64,000 bases of DNA from an uncultured Bacteroidales bacterium (GTDB taxonomy: Bacteria; Bacteroidota; Bacteroidia; Bacteroidales; Paludibacteraceae), in NCBI GenBank assembly GCA_900319645.1, contig ONPG01000004.1, forward strand, positions 1 through 64,000, written 5' to 3'. Position 1 is the first letter of the stretch; every line of letters begins with the position of its first letter. Shown here piece by piece: positions 46,113 through 53,430 of the stretch. Position numbers and translations under genes: made by a program. The notes beneath the pieces were generated by a model that made no database searches, was not told the DNA's origin, and saw only the letters and a program-made list of their open reading frames with translations.

Positions 46113-46845
46113 GTAATCCTTGCTTTTTGATAATATCAATTACTTTTTCTAAATCGTGCGGCGTATCTACAGACAATGATACCGAATCTACCAACCTATA
46201 GATTATATGAATCTTATTCTCCAAGAATCTCTGCAATGTCACGTCTTCGATGCTCTCTAATGGTCCTTTTGGTGTGCTCACAAAGAAATCTAGTGCTTTC
46301 TTGTTATAGCACTCCACACCCACCACTTTCTTGTATTTAAACAAAACTGTCTTATACGGAAATGGCACTGCTGCGCGGCTCAACAGGATACACTCGTCCT
46401 TATCGTTTGTAAACACTTTGATATTTGCAGGATCTATAACTTCTGCGGGATCTGTAAAGTATCGGCACAAACCACCTACATACATTTCATGTGGGTCATG
46501 ATTTTCTTTCGGGAAAGCGGCTTTTATTACCTCCACACTTATCAATGGCTCATCACCGCAGACCACCACATAATAATCGGCCGCTATCTTCTCACTCACC
46601 TCATGAATACGATGCACATGCGTCGGATGGTTATCAGACGTCATCACTACTTGGATGCCATACTGTTTGCATACATTGGATATTCGGTTATCGTCTGTAG
46701 CAACCACCACTTCATCAAACTCATCTACTTTTTTTGCTTGTTGATACACCCACCATATCATGGGTTTTCCTAATATATCAACTAATGGTTTGCCTGGAAA
46801 TCTACTTGATTGCCATCTGGCAGGAATAACTCCTATTATTTTCAT
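46102..46845 (-). CDS. KdsB-like CMP-sugar-acid cytidylyltransferase
   Basis: 247 residues from the ATG giving KIIGVIPARWQSSRFPGKPL, the KdsB opening. VVCGDEPLIS holds the metal-binding acidic pair near residue 97; YKKVVGVECYNKKALDFF and LESIEDVTLQRFLEN follow KdsB. The E. coli-type SGTER segment is replaced by THVHRIHEV, so it belongs to a divergent subgroup and may not use KDO. It should form a CMP-activated 2-oxo acid sugar. The frame extends 13 codons upstream, but this start is conserved. It overlaps the aldolase start by 11 bases. Confidence 0.83.
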   Translation of the reverse strand: MKIIGVIPARWQSSRFPGKPLVDILGKPMIWWVYQQAKKVDEFDEVVVATDDNRISNVCKQYGIQVVMTSDNHPTHVHRIHEVSEKIAADYYVVVCGDEPLISVEVIKAAFPKENHDPHEMYVGGLCRYFTDPAEVIDPANIKVFTNDKDECILLSRAAVPFPYKTVLFKYKKVVGVECYNKKALDFFVSTPKGPLESIEDVTLQRFLENKIHIIYRLVDSVSLSVDTPHDLEKVIDIIKKQGLHGE

Positions 46846-46920
46846 TATATTGATATTTTTATGATTCTTTTGTTTATCGTCCATATATAACTTTTGTATT
46901 CGGTGTTACATTGATTTTAT

Positions 46921-47024
46921 AATTCCATCATTGTGCATCAGCACATTCCATCATTCGCATCATTTAGCAAACATCGTTTGCGTCATCATTCCATCATTAG
47001 TGCTTAGCACTCACATCATTTCTT
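46921..47024. repeat. Hairpin-word repeat block A (word CATCATT)
   Basis: At least six CATCATT words are separated by short hairpins: GTGC/GCAC, GCAAAC/GTTTGC (around 46967-46981) and AGTGC/GCACT. The block fills the space between the KdsB-like and four-helix-bundle genes and supplies the TGA stop codon of the latter. Confidence 0.8.
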
Positions 47025-47381
47025 TATATGCTTCTTCACCGTAATTATACTAGCAGTTAGCATGCGCATTATTTCTTCCGCTTCCTTCATTAAGTCCTCG
47101 AACTGCTCCTGTGCAATATAATTTGTTTCTTTCAATAACTCAAGCCAATAAAGCGTTTCATTGCATTCTTTTTGAGCGATAGATAGTTTATGAACAAAAT
47201 CTGTTTCACTTTCTGCAAACGTAGCCTCACGATGATTGGCCCCAATAGATGTACCGGAACGTAATATCTGGTCTGATATACTATGCTCGTGTTTCTGCTT
47301 ATTTAGATAATCCTTAAGCTTTACTATCCGCACAGCAAAAGCCATGAATTTTGTTTTATATGCCTCATCTTTAGCATTCAT
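47016..47381 (-). CDS. Four-helix bundle protein (S23 / 23S rRNA IVP family)
   Basis: 121 residues from the ATG giving NAKDEAYKTKFMAFAVRIVKL. RSGTSIGANHREATFAESETDFVHKLSIAQKE is the family signature: helix 2, the SIGAN turn, and helix 3. TLYWLELL and IMRMLTASI complete the bundle. Such proteins occur inside rRNA intervening sequences and as Avd in diversity-generating retroelements, but also alone as here. No reverse transcriptase or variable repeat was seen nearby. Both ends of the gene abut the hairpin-word repeats, one supplying the stop codon. Confidence 0.9.
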   Translation of the reverse strand: MNAKDEAYKTKFMAFAVRIVKLKDYLNKQKHEHSISDQILRSGTSIGANHREATFAESETDFVHKLSIAQKECNETLYWLELLKETNYIAQEQFEDLMKEAEEIMRMLTASIITVKKHIKK

Positions 47382-47386
47382 AATTG

Positions 47387-47475
47387 CATCATTAAGCAAA
47401 CTCCAGTTTGCATCATCATTAGTACTTTAGTACGCTCATCATTGGCATCATTTGCAATAGCGTGCTATTGCACTA
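47387..47475. repeat. Hairpin-word repeat block B (word CATCATT)
   Basis: Stems GCAAACT/AGTTTGC (47396-47411), GTAC/GTAC and a 9-bp TGCAATAGC/GCTATTGCA (47453-47472), separated by CATCATT words. The TAG stop of the Wzt-like gene lies inside the last stem. The other edge lies next to the start of the four-helix bundle gene. Confidence 0.8.
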
Positions 47476-48754
47476 TCTCCCAATCTATCAATGTACTAAA
47501 GAAACCTGTTCGTTTATTACCACGCGGCGATACGTAGTCATTCAACTCAAAATTAATAAAATTTCTTAACGAATCCACTACATTACTTTGCGAATATAAA
47601 GTACTCGTCATGGCAAATTTTAGCATGTATTGTCCATGTCCTAAATATCTTTTAGGCACATGAATACTAATATTTGTTATTCCTTTGGGCAGATTCTCTA
47701 ATTTATTAATGCCTAAATCATAACTTGCAGATGTGAAGACACTTACATTATCGCTAGTTCTATCTATCACAAGCAAACCCTTAAGCCCCGGCACTTTTTC
47801 ATTAACATCAATTGTCAACTTTATGTAAAAATCTTCATCGCAGGACAATGAATATGTAGGTTCGCCTTTTGTGTTTTGGATTTCAGCATGGATGAGCTGG
47901 ACTGGTTTGTCCTCGAGGACGTCTTTGTGCCAGACGGCACCAATTGAATCGGTCTCGACGGCGGAATCAGCGATATACTGATCAATCACATCGCCCATTT
48001 CGCCCATCATCTGGATAGTACCTTGATTGAGAAGGATGCCGGTGTGGCAGAGTTGGCGAACGGAGGCCATGTTGTGACTTACGAACAGAACCGTGCGGCC
48101 GTCACCTTGGCTAACATCCTGCATCTTACCTATGGCTTTCTTCTGGAACTCGGCATCACCCACAGCGAGCACTTCGTCCACAACCAGGATTTCCGGTTCC
48201 AAGAACGCAGCAACAGCAAAGCCGAGACGGACGGTCATACCCGAACTATAGCGTTTGACCGGTGTGTCGATATACTTCTCGCAACCGGAGAAATCAACGA
48301 TCTCGTCCAACTTGCGGCTGATCTCATCCTTGGTCATACCGAGGATCGCTCCGTTCATATAGATATTCTCACGACCAGTCATCTCGCCATGGAAGCCGGT
48401 ACCCACCTCCAACAACGATGCGATACGGCCGCGAGCGCGGATAGTGCCTACAGAGGGAGCCGTCACTTTGCTCAGGAGTTTTAACAAGGTGGATTTGCCG
48501 GCGCCGTTTCTGCCGATGATTCCGACAACATCGCCTTGCTCGATCTTGAAATCAATATCGCGGAGTGCCCAGACGTATTCAGAATTTGCCTTGGAAGCAC
48601 GGTCGTTGACGTCACCTATCTTAAGATAAGGATCTTCCTTGCCAAGGATAGAGGTTTGCCACCAACGATTGAGGTCATGGCTGAGGGTGCCCGTAGAAAC
48701 GAGACCAAGGCGGTATTGTTTGCCGACGTGATTAAATTCGATTGCTGTTGCCAT
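47465..48754 (-). CDS. wzt: Wzt-type polysaccharide ABC transporter ATP-binding protein
   Basis: 429 residues. Walker A GRNGAGKST (81-89), signature YSSGM (169-173), Walker B ILVVDEV (189-195) and the H-loop in VLFVSHNM. The TagH/Wzt subfamily N-terminus (EYVWALRDIDFKIEQGDVVG) and a ~180-residue C-terminal Wzt_C beta-sandwich, which reads the polysaccharide, are present. It energises export of an undecaprenyl-linked polymer. The ATPase part is GC-rich while the last ~145 codons are AT-rich, pointing to domain exchange. No Wzm permease is next to it. Confidence 0.93.
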   Translation of the reverse strand: MATAIEFNHVGKQYRLGLVSTGTLSHDLNRWWQTSILGKEDPYLKIGDVNDRASKANSEYVWALRDIDFKIEQGDVVGIIGRNGAGKSTLLKLLSKVTAPSVGTIRARGRIASLLEVGTGFHGEMTGRENIYMNGAILGMTKDEISRKLDEIVDFSGCEKYIDTPVKRYSSGMTVRLGFAVAAFLEPEILVVDEVLAVGDAEFQKKAIGKMQDVSQGDGRTVLFVSHNMASVRQLCHTGILLNQGTIQMMGEMGDVIDQYIADSAVETDSIGAVWHKDVLEDKPVQLIHAEIQNTKGEPTYSLSCDEDFYIKLTIDVNEKVPGLKGLLVIDRTSDNVSVFTSASYDLGINKLENLPKGITNISIHVPKRYLGHGQYMLKFAMTSTLYSQSNVVDSLRNFINFELNDYVSPRGNKRTGFFSTLIDWEIVQ

Positions 48755-48937
48755 ATATGATTGTTCACAAATTAAACAGATTAGACAAAAAAATTTTTAG
48801 TTGTGTTTGTGCGCTTCGCGCTGTTTGAAGTGTTTGAGGTGTATTATGTTTTACGCCTAACATCATTTATCCTCAATATATCCACATATTAATCGCACGA
48901 TAGATGTAGTTTTATCACACGATGCGCAATTTGGGTG
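48755..48937. other. Long leader of the wzt gene with word repeats
   Basis: About 180 nt between the wzt promoter and its ATG. It holds ATTAAACA-type words (48770-48787) nearly identical to a stretch upstream of the DUF3987 gene, a GCGCTTCGCGC hairpin (48811-48821) and TGTTTGA words. No ORF. The length allows post-transcriptional control, but none is demonstrated. Confidence 0.5.
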
Positions 48938-48969
48938 CAAAGGTAGTAAAAAAAAATCATATGTGCAAA
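48938..48969 (-). promoter_or_regulatory. Promoter of the wzt gene
   Basis: TTTG (48966-48969) running into CACATATG, 20-nt spacer, TACCTTTG (48938-48945). One of the best matches to consensus in the window. Confidence 0.85.
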
Positions 48970-49051
48970 AAAAAGCCAAATATTCGTCAAAAAAACTTAG
49001 TTTTTTAATTTAAAAACGAAGATTGGGCTTTTTTTTGGATTGCTAATTGAT

Positions 49052-49195
49052 TAATGGTGACGCGGCAGAGCTGCTTAATGGTGAACGATAATATTATTGA
49101 TTATTAATTAATGGTGAGCGCGCTTCGCGCTAATGGTGAAGCGCCATTTGCACCATTTTCACCATTTAGCAAACTTTGTTTGCGTCACCATTCAA
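49052..49195. repeat. Hairpin-word repeat block C (word AATGGTGA)
   Basis: AATGGTGA words (TCACCATT in the last part) separated by stems GCAG/CTGC, AATAAT/ATTATT, AGCGCG/CGCGCT (49117-49131) and GCAAAC/GTTTGC (49169-49183). It fills most of the gap between the Bro-N gene and the wzt promoter; 49196-49229 is unremarkable. Confidence 0.8.
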
Positions 49196-49229
49196 TTATT
49201 CTCCCGCTCATCGGTCTGTGGTGAGTCAG

Positions 49230-50099
49230 TTATTTGTTTTCATCATCAAAAGGTAATTCGCCTTTCTTATCTTTCTTGCTTGTCTCGATGATGTAATCCG
49301 AAGCACGTTCTTTCGATACTACCGAACGACCAAGGCGTTTTTCCATTGTCTCACGAGCTTCACGAGCCACATCGCCACCTTCACGCGCTACGCGCTTGTT
49401 CTCCTCCATTGTTTTTGGATTTGACTGACGAGAGTATTCGGTGGTTGCTACCTCGGCTAATGTATTCAGCGCCAACTCGATATTCGTCATGTTATCACGC
49501 AAGTTCTCTTTGGTAAGACCTTTATAACGCTTATACTCTCCGGTTGTCATACCGCTCCATGCTTGCGTGAGGACGTTAGTCAGGATCGCAAAATCTCGTT
49601 TTTCTGTTATACCACTGCGTTGCCACTCGTCTGTCAACTCCTTGCGCATCTCAATCGAACGCATGCGCTCGTTGATCCACTTGTCCAAATAGCCCTGACG
49701 ACGGTAATCCTCCACTGCCATTTGGAACGTTTGTTCCGGATCAATCATTTGGTCAATACGTTGCTGACCCAACTGCGCCAACCATTGTTTCACCGGCTCG
49801 GCTTTCTTGGACGGTACGGACTGGATGATACGGAAGATGCCTTGAAGATCTGCCGCTTGCGTCTTATACATTTTCCCATCTGTTGCGCGCATTTCAGTAG
49901 GGGTACAAATTGTACCCCACCTGAGATTCAACTCTGGATCACGCGAACGAAGACGCTTGATATACTGCTTAGCATCAACACTATCGGTTAATACCTGGAT
50001 GATGTCCACTACCGAAAAGAAGTACTTTTCCTGATCTTCGTCCCAGACGACACGTACTTTACTCCCCTCGAACAATTGTATTGCAAATCTATCTTCCAT
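49230..50099 (-). CDS. Bro-N domain protein (DinD/antirepressor-like)
   Basis: 289 residues. The N-terminal ~110 residues match the BRO-N fold (IQLFEGSKVRVVWDEDQEKYFFSVVDIIQVL, YIKRLRSRDPEL), and the middle resembles DinD-type proteins (DEWQRSGITEKRDFAILTNVL, YKRYKGLTKENLRDNMTNIEL). The C-terminal part is charged and probably flexible. Bro-N proteins are DNA-binding regulators of phage or damage-response origin and are common in gut Bacteroidales. It has its own promoter, divergent from the DUF3987 gene. Function here unknown. Confidence 0.88.
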   Translation of the reverse strand: MEDRFAIQLFEGSKVRVVWDEDQEKYFFSVVDIIQVLTDSVDAKQYIKRLRSRDPELNLRWGTICTPTEMRATDGKMYKTQAADLQGIFRIIQSVPSKKAEPVKQWLAQLGQQRIDQMIDPEQTFQMAVEDYRRQGYLDKWINERMRSIEMRKELTDEWQRSGITEKRDFAILTNVLTQAWSGMTTGEYKRYKGLTKENLRDNMTNIELALNTLAEVATTEYSRQSNPKTMEENKRVAREGGDVAREARETMEKRLGRSVVSKERASDYIIETSKKDKKGELPFDDENK

Positions 50100-50119
50100 A
50101 ATCCTATTCTATTTGGGTG

Positions 50120-50151
50120 CAAAGTTACGAAAAAAGACTCACATATACAAA
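50120..50151 (-). promoter_or_regulatory. Promoter of the Bro-N gene
   Basis: TTTG (50148-50151) running into TATATGTG, 20-nt spacer, TAACTTTG (50120-50127); the leader is about 15 nt. Confidence 0.83.
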
Positions 50152-50261
50152 TATTTGCTCTGAAAATTTCATTATGCTCGCATCTTTATATGTTTTCAGA
50201 CACTCGTATCCCATAAAAAAATGGGAAAAAATGAGAAAAATGCAAAAAAGTTGAAAAATTA

Positions 50262-50294
50262 TTTGGAAAAAGCATAATGTTCATCGTATATTTG
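50262..50294 (+). promoter_or_regulatory. Upstream promoter (P1) of the DUF3987 gene
   Basis: TTTG (50262-50265), 21-nt spacer, TATATTTG (50287-50294). The sequence after the -7 box (GCAGTCGAATTCG) is nearly repeated after P2, so the two promoters look duplicated. Confidence 0.75.
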
Positions 50295-50334
50295 CAGTCG
50301 AATTCGGCAAGGAACACAAAGTGCGGGACAAAGT

Positions 50335-50366
50335 ATTGCGGATATCAAAAATTTGCAGTAATTTTG
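50335..50366 (+). promoter_or_regulatory. Downstream promoter (P2) of the DUF3987 gene
   Basis: ATTG (50335-50338), 20-nt spacer, TAATTTTG (50359-50366), followed by GCAGTCGATTTCG. It lies 72 bp after P1 and leaves a ~130-nt leader with ATTAAACA words. The rest of 50152-50503 contains nothing else I can identify. Confidence 0.6.
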
Positions 50367-50503
50367 CAGTCGATTTCGAGAAACTGAATAACGGGACATC
50401 TAAAACAGATATTTGTCGGATACTATCCGACGCAATGGACATTGATTATGTTCACAAATTAAACAAATTAAACAAAACACATTCATCAAAACTAAAATTA
50501 ACT

Positions 50504-51775
50504 ATGAAGAAAGAAATGCTTATGGAGGCGGATGATCTGAGTCTGACGCCTCATGTGGGTATTGACAGTCTGCCCACGATGTTGAAAGACTGTCTGGTAG
50601 TGGGTCAGACCACACAAACAAAGGACATTATGCTGCTCAGTTCGCTGACAGCCGTGTCGAGTGTATTAGGGAACATATCGTTTCGGTATGCCCATTACGG
50701 GAAACGGTATTGGCCTATGCTTCAGACCTTTATCATGGCAAGTCCGGCGAGCGGAAAAGGTATAGCCGATGTAGCCAAAGAGTTGGTCAAACCAATTCAT
50801 GAAGCGTACGGATTGTTCATTCCCGGCGACAGCACATATCCGGCTTTTTACGAGTTGCTGTACGAGCAGAACGGTCGCGGTTTGCTGTATGAGACCGAGG
50901 GAAGTGTGATCACGGACATCTGGAAGAACGGTTGCGGGAACTACAACACGGCTCTTCGTAAGATAGCGGAGCATGAGACGCTGAGCAAAAACCGGATGGC
51001 AGACGGTCGCACGGAGATAGATGTGCCCCGAATGGCGATGCTGCTAACCGGTACGTTCGGACAGTTTCGCACTTTGGTTCCGAGTATAGAAAACGGATTT
51101 TTCAGCCGATTGACACTATTGGTGGTCCGCGGAGGAAACGCTTTCGACGAAACGGTATTCATGCCTAATAATGAGACAGTTAGCGCAAGCGAGAAATTGA
51201 CGAAGTGGGGAAAAAGACTGCATGAGACGGTAAGACGGCTGAGAGGAACGAATGTGACATTCCGTCTAAGTGACAGTCAGGCAGCCCAAGTAGGAAAAAC
51301 GATGGCCGGCGAGTACGGGGAATACCTGAAACATTTAGGTGAAGGCTTTCATGCGAACATCGTCCGCAACGGCGTGACGATGATGCGTGTGGCCGCCATA
51401 CTGAGTGCGATGCGGCTGGTGGAGGACAGAGAAAGTCCGGAACGATTGCTCAGCGAAGAGACGCCTGTGATAGAATGTACAGAAGCGGATTTTCAGACGG
51501 CGATGGTGATTGCGACCAAGCTGCTGCTGAATGCCGCCGATGCATACAACCAGATAGGCGGGAAGAAACAAGAGTTGGTTCCTGCGCCACAAGGCAGTTA
51601 TCAGAGTCTGACATTCATGGCGTCCCTGCCGCCCGTGTTCACCACAGGCGAATGTGTGGAACAAGCTCAGACGATGGGCGTTTGCGAAAGGACCGCACGG
51701 AGGTGGATCAACAACTGGATGGAAACAGGTCTGCTGCACAAAAAAGAACATGGTTTGTATAAGAAAGTCGGCTAA
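50504..51775 (+). CDS. DUF3987 domain protein
   Basis: 423 residues from the ATG giving KKEMLMEADDLSLTPHVGID. The frame is open 61 codons further upstream, but two promoters and word repeats lie in that part, so this start is preferred. Family blocks: SLTAVSSVLGNISF, FIMASPASGKGIADVA (degenerate P-loop), LLYETEGSVITDIW, and LLTGTFGQFRTLVP. The C-terminus ends in a helix-turn-helix-like GVCERTARRWINNWMETG. DUF3987 proteins are helicase/primase-like and linked to mobile DNA in Bacteroidetes, often next to capsule loci. Exact role unknown. Confidence 0.88.
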   Translation: MKKEMLMEADDLSLTPHVGIDSLPTMLKDCLVVGQTTQTKDIMLLSSLTAVSSVLGNISFRYAHYGKRYWPMLQTFIMASPASGKGIADVAKELVKPIHEAYGLFIPGDSTYPAFYELLYEQNGRGLLYETEGSVITDIWKNGCGNYNTALRKIAEHETLSKNRMADGRTEIDVPRMAMLLTGTFGQFRTLVPSIENGFFSRLTLLVVRGGNAFDETVFMPNNETVSASEKLTKWGKRLHETVRRLRGTNVTFRLSDSQAAQVGKTMAGEYGEYLKHLGEGFHANIVRNGVTMMRVAAILSAMRLVEDRESPERLLSEETPVIECTEADFQTAMVIATKLLLNAADAYNQIGGKKQELVPAPQGSYQSLTFMASLPPVFTTGECVEQAQTMGVCERTARRWINNWMETGLLHKKEHGLYKKVG

Positions 51776-51789
51776 AAACGGAATGTCCG

Positions 51790-51868
51790 AATGTCCGTTT
51801 GTCCGTGACCATATCGCATGTAAGAAATTGGAGATGTGATTATTACACGAAACGGACAAACGGACATT
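51790..51868. repeat. 17-bp perfect inverted repeat after the DUF3987 gene
   Basis: Arms AATGTCCGTTTGTCCGT (51790-51806) and its exact reverse complement (51852-51868), loop 45 nt, starting 15 bp after the stop codon. The arms are built from GTCCG steps and one further ATGTCCG copy precedes the left arm. No U-run follows. Confidence 0.9.
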
Positions 51869-51889
51869 GGAATTGGGGTTATGAGTGGT

Positions 51890-51990
51890 CAACAATTATC
51901 GACAACAATTTCTTTGATATTCGGGTTATCGGGATTTCGGGATATCGAGTTATCGAAGATCTTTAAGGCAACAATTATCGACAACAATTT
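51890..51990. repeat. 22-bp direct repeats with internal TATCG motifs
   Basis: CAACAATTATCGACAACAATTT occurs at 51890-51911 and again, identically, at 51969-51990, just before the next gene. The 57 bp between contains several GGTTATCG/GATATCG-like half palindromes. Confidence 0.85.
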
Positions 51991-52004
51991 AACAAATAGA
52001 GAAT

Positions 52005-52319
52005 ATGAGTCAAGTGATATTTGAAGATCCGGTGAAAAGGATTACCGGAAAAGTGGAACCTCAATCGAACATGAGCTTCCGGCGAAACGGAGAGAAAGTG
52101 TTTACATACACCCTTCAACATCCGCGGACAGAAAAGGATTTCTCGGAACATGAGAAGAAATACCGACGATCGTTCGGAGAGGCATCGAAAGAAGCATCCC
52201 GGCTGTGTCACGACACACGGTATGCAGAGAGATGGAATGATTACCAAGAACACGGGTACCTATCGAGGCACAAATACGTGCTGCATCTGATCGTGAACGG
52301 TGAGATAGAGTCGGCTTAA
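52005..52319 (+). CDS. Small protein of unknown function, partner of DUF3987
   Basis: 104 residues, beginning MSQVIFEDPVKRITGKVE, hydrophilic and rich in Arg, Glu and Lys, with no signal or membrane segment. It lies downstream of the DUF3987 gene on the same strand, after the direct repeats. The aromatic/basic middle (KKYRRSFGEASKEASRLCHD) suggests nucleic-acid binding, but this is weak evidence. I do not recognise the family. Confidence 0.7.
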   Translation: MSQVIFEDPVKRITGKVEPQSNMSFRRNGEKVFTYTLQHPRTEKDFSEHEKKYRRSFGEASKEASRLCHDTRYAERWNDYQEHGYLSRHKYVLHLIVNGEIESA

Positions 52320-52434
52320 CGTCGGCTCCATGTTATGTTGTTAACCGCTTAATGGTAAGCCCCCACCCCACCAAGGAGAGAGACGAACGTTATTCGGCAA
52401 AAATGGACGAAGCAAAAATGGACGAAACAAAAAA

Positions 52435-52453
52435 TGCCGGATTAAATCCGGCA
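52435..52453. terminator. Bidirectional terminator after fcl and the small DUF3987 partner
   Basis: Perfect stem TGCCGGA / TCCGGCA with AAAAAA on the left and AAAAAAG on the right, giving a U-run for minus-strand transcripts from fcl (33 bp after its stop). The A-run on the other side gives a weaker U-run for neither plus-strand gene, so minus-strand use is primary. The rest of 52320-52485 holds degenerate GC-rich repeats and GGACGAA words. Confidence 0.78.
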
Positions 52454-52485
52454 AAAAAGAATAGCATGTGTTGGCAGGGAACGGC

Positions 52486-53430
52486 TTAGCGTTCGGCGCG
52501 CATGGGGTTCTCAAGGAAGTCTTTGTAAGCCAAACGGATTCCGTCCTCCAGTTCGGTTTGGTAGGTCCAGCCGAGTGCCGTGGCCTTGCTGACATCCAGC
52601 AGTTTGCGAGGCGTTCCATCCGGGCGGGTGCTATCCCACTCGATGCGTCCGATATAGCCGACGACTTTCGCCACCAGTTCGGTCAAGGCTTTGATAGTCA
52701 GTTCCTTGCCCGTTCCGGCATTGACTGTTTCGTTGCCGGAGTAGTTGTTCATGAGGAAGACGCAAAGGTTTGCCAGATCGTCCACATAAAGGAACTCGCG
52801 CAAGGGCGCGCCTGTTCCCCAGCAGGTAACCGACTCTGCGCCGCTGATTTTCGCCTCGTGGAAACGGCGGATGAGGGCCGGCAGGACGTGGCTGTGCTCG
52901 GGATGGTAGTTATCGTTGGGACCATAGAGGTTGGTCGGCATGACGGAGATATAATCCGTTCCGTACTGGCGATTGAGGAACTCGCAGTATTTGAGTCCGC
53001 TGATCTTAGCGAGCGCATAAGCCTCGTTGGTTTTCTCGAGCTCGCCGGTGAGGAGGCAAGACTCCTGCATGGGCTGCGGAGCCATGCGCGGGTAGATGCA
53101 ACTGGAGCCAAGGAACTCCAGTTTCTTGCAGCCATTCTTCCACGCCGCATGGATGACGTTCATCTCGAGAATCATGTTGTCGTACATGAAATCGGCGAGC
53201 GCATTCTGGTTCGCCACGATGCCTCCCACCTTGGCTGCAGCCAGGAAGACGTACTCGGGTTTCTCGGCTGCGAAGAAAACTTCGACCGCTTCTTGGCGGC
53301 AGAGATCCAGCTCCTTGTGGGTGCGAGTGATGATATTGGTGTAGCCCTGACGTTGCAGTTCGCGGACGATAGCCGAACCGACCATTCCACGGTGTCCGGC
53401 TACGTAGATTTTAGAAGATTTCTCCATCAT
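52486..53430 (-). CDS. fcl: GDP-L-fucose synthase
   Basis: 314 residues, extended [19 protein letters not shown] binds [24 protein letters not shown] and the catalytic [12 protein letters not shown] are diagnostic, as are [20 protein letters not shown] and [17 protein letters not shown]. It epimerises and reduces GDP-4-keto-6-deoxymannose to GDP-L-fucose. Coupled to gmd by a four-base ATGA overlap. Located in the GC-rich segment, it supplies fucose for the neighbouring polysaccharide or for glycoproteins. Confidence 0.97.
   Translation of the reverse strand: MMEKSSKIYVAGHRGMVGSAIVRELQRQGYTNIITRTHKELDLCRQEAVEVFFAAEKPEYVFLAAAKVGGIVANQNALADFMYDNMILEMNVIHAAWKNGCKKLEFLGSSCIYPRMAPQPMQESCLLTGELEKTNEAYALAKISGLKYCEFLNRQYGTDYISVMPTNLYGPNDNYHPEHSHVLPALIRRFHEAKISGAESVTCWGTGAPLREFLYVDDLANLCVFLMNNYSGNETVNAGTGKELTIKALTELVAKVVGYIGRIEWDSTRPDGTPRKLLDVSKATALGWTYQTELEDGIRLAYKDFLENPMRAER

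Noticed and set aside
47016-47381. Diversity-generating retroelement Avd
   Set aside because: The four-helix bundle protein resembles Avd, but no reverse transcriptase or template/variable repeat pair is present in the window.
46921-49195. CRISPR array
   Set aside because: The repeated words are only 7-8 bp with variable small hairpins; there are no uniform repeats of ~25-37 bp, no equal spacers and no cas genes.
50321-50503. 61-codon N-terminal extension of the DUF3987 protein
   Set aside because: It overlaps a second promoter and word repeats, and lacks family similarity; a non-ATG start would be needed. It cannot be fully excluded.
51790-51990. Insertion sequence ends or attachment sites
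   Set aside because: Inverted and direct repeats exist, but there is no transposase or integrase and no target-site duplication that I can recognise.
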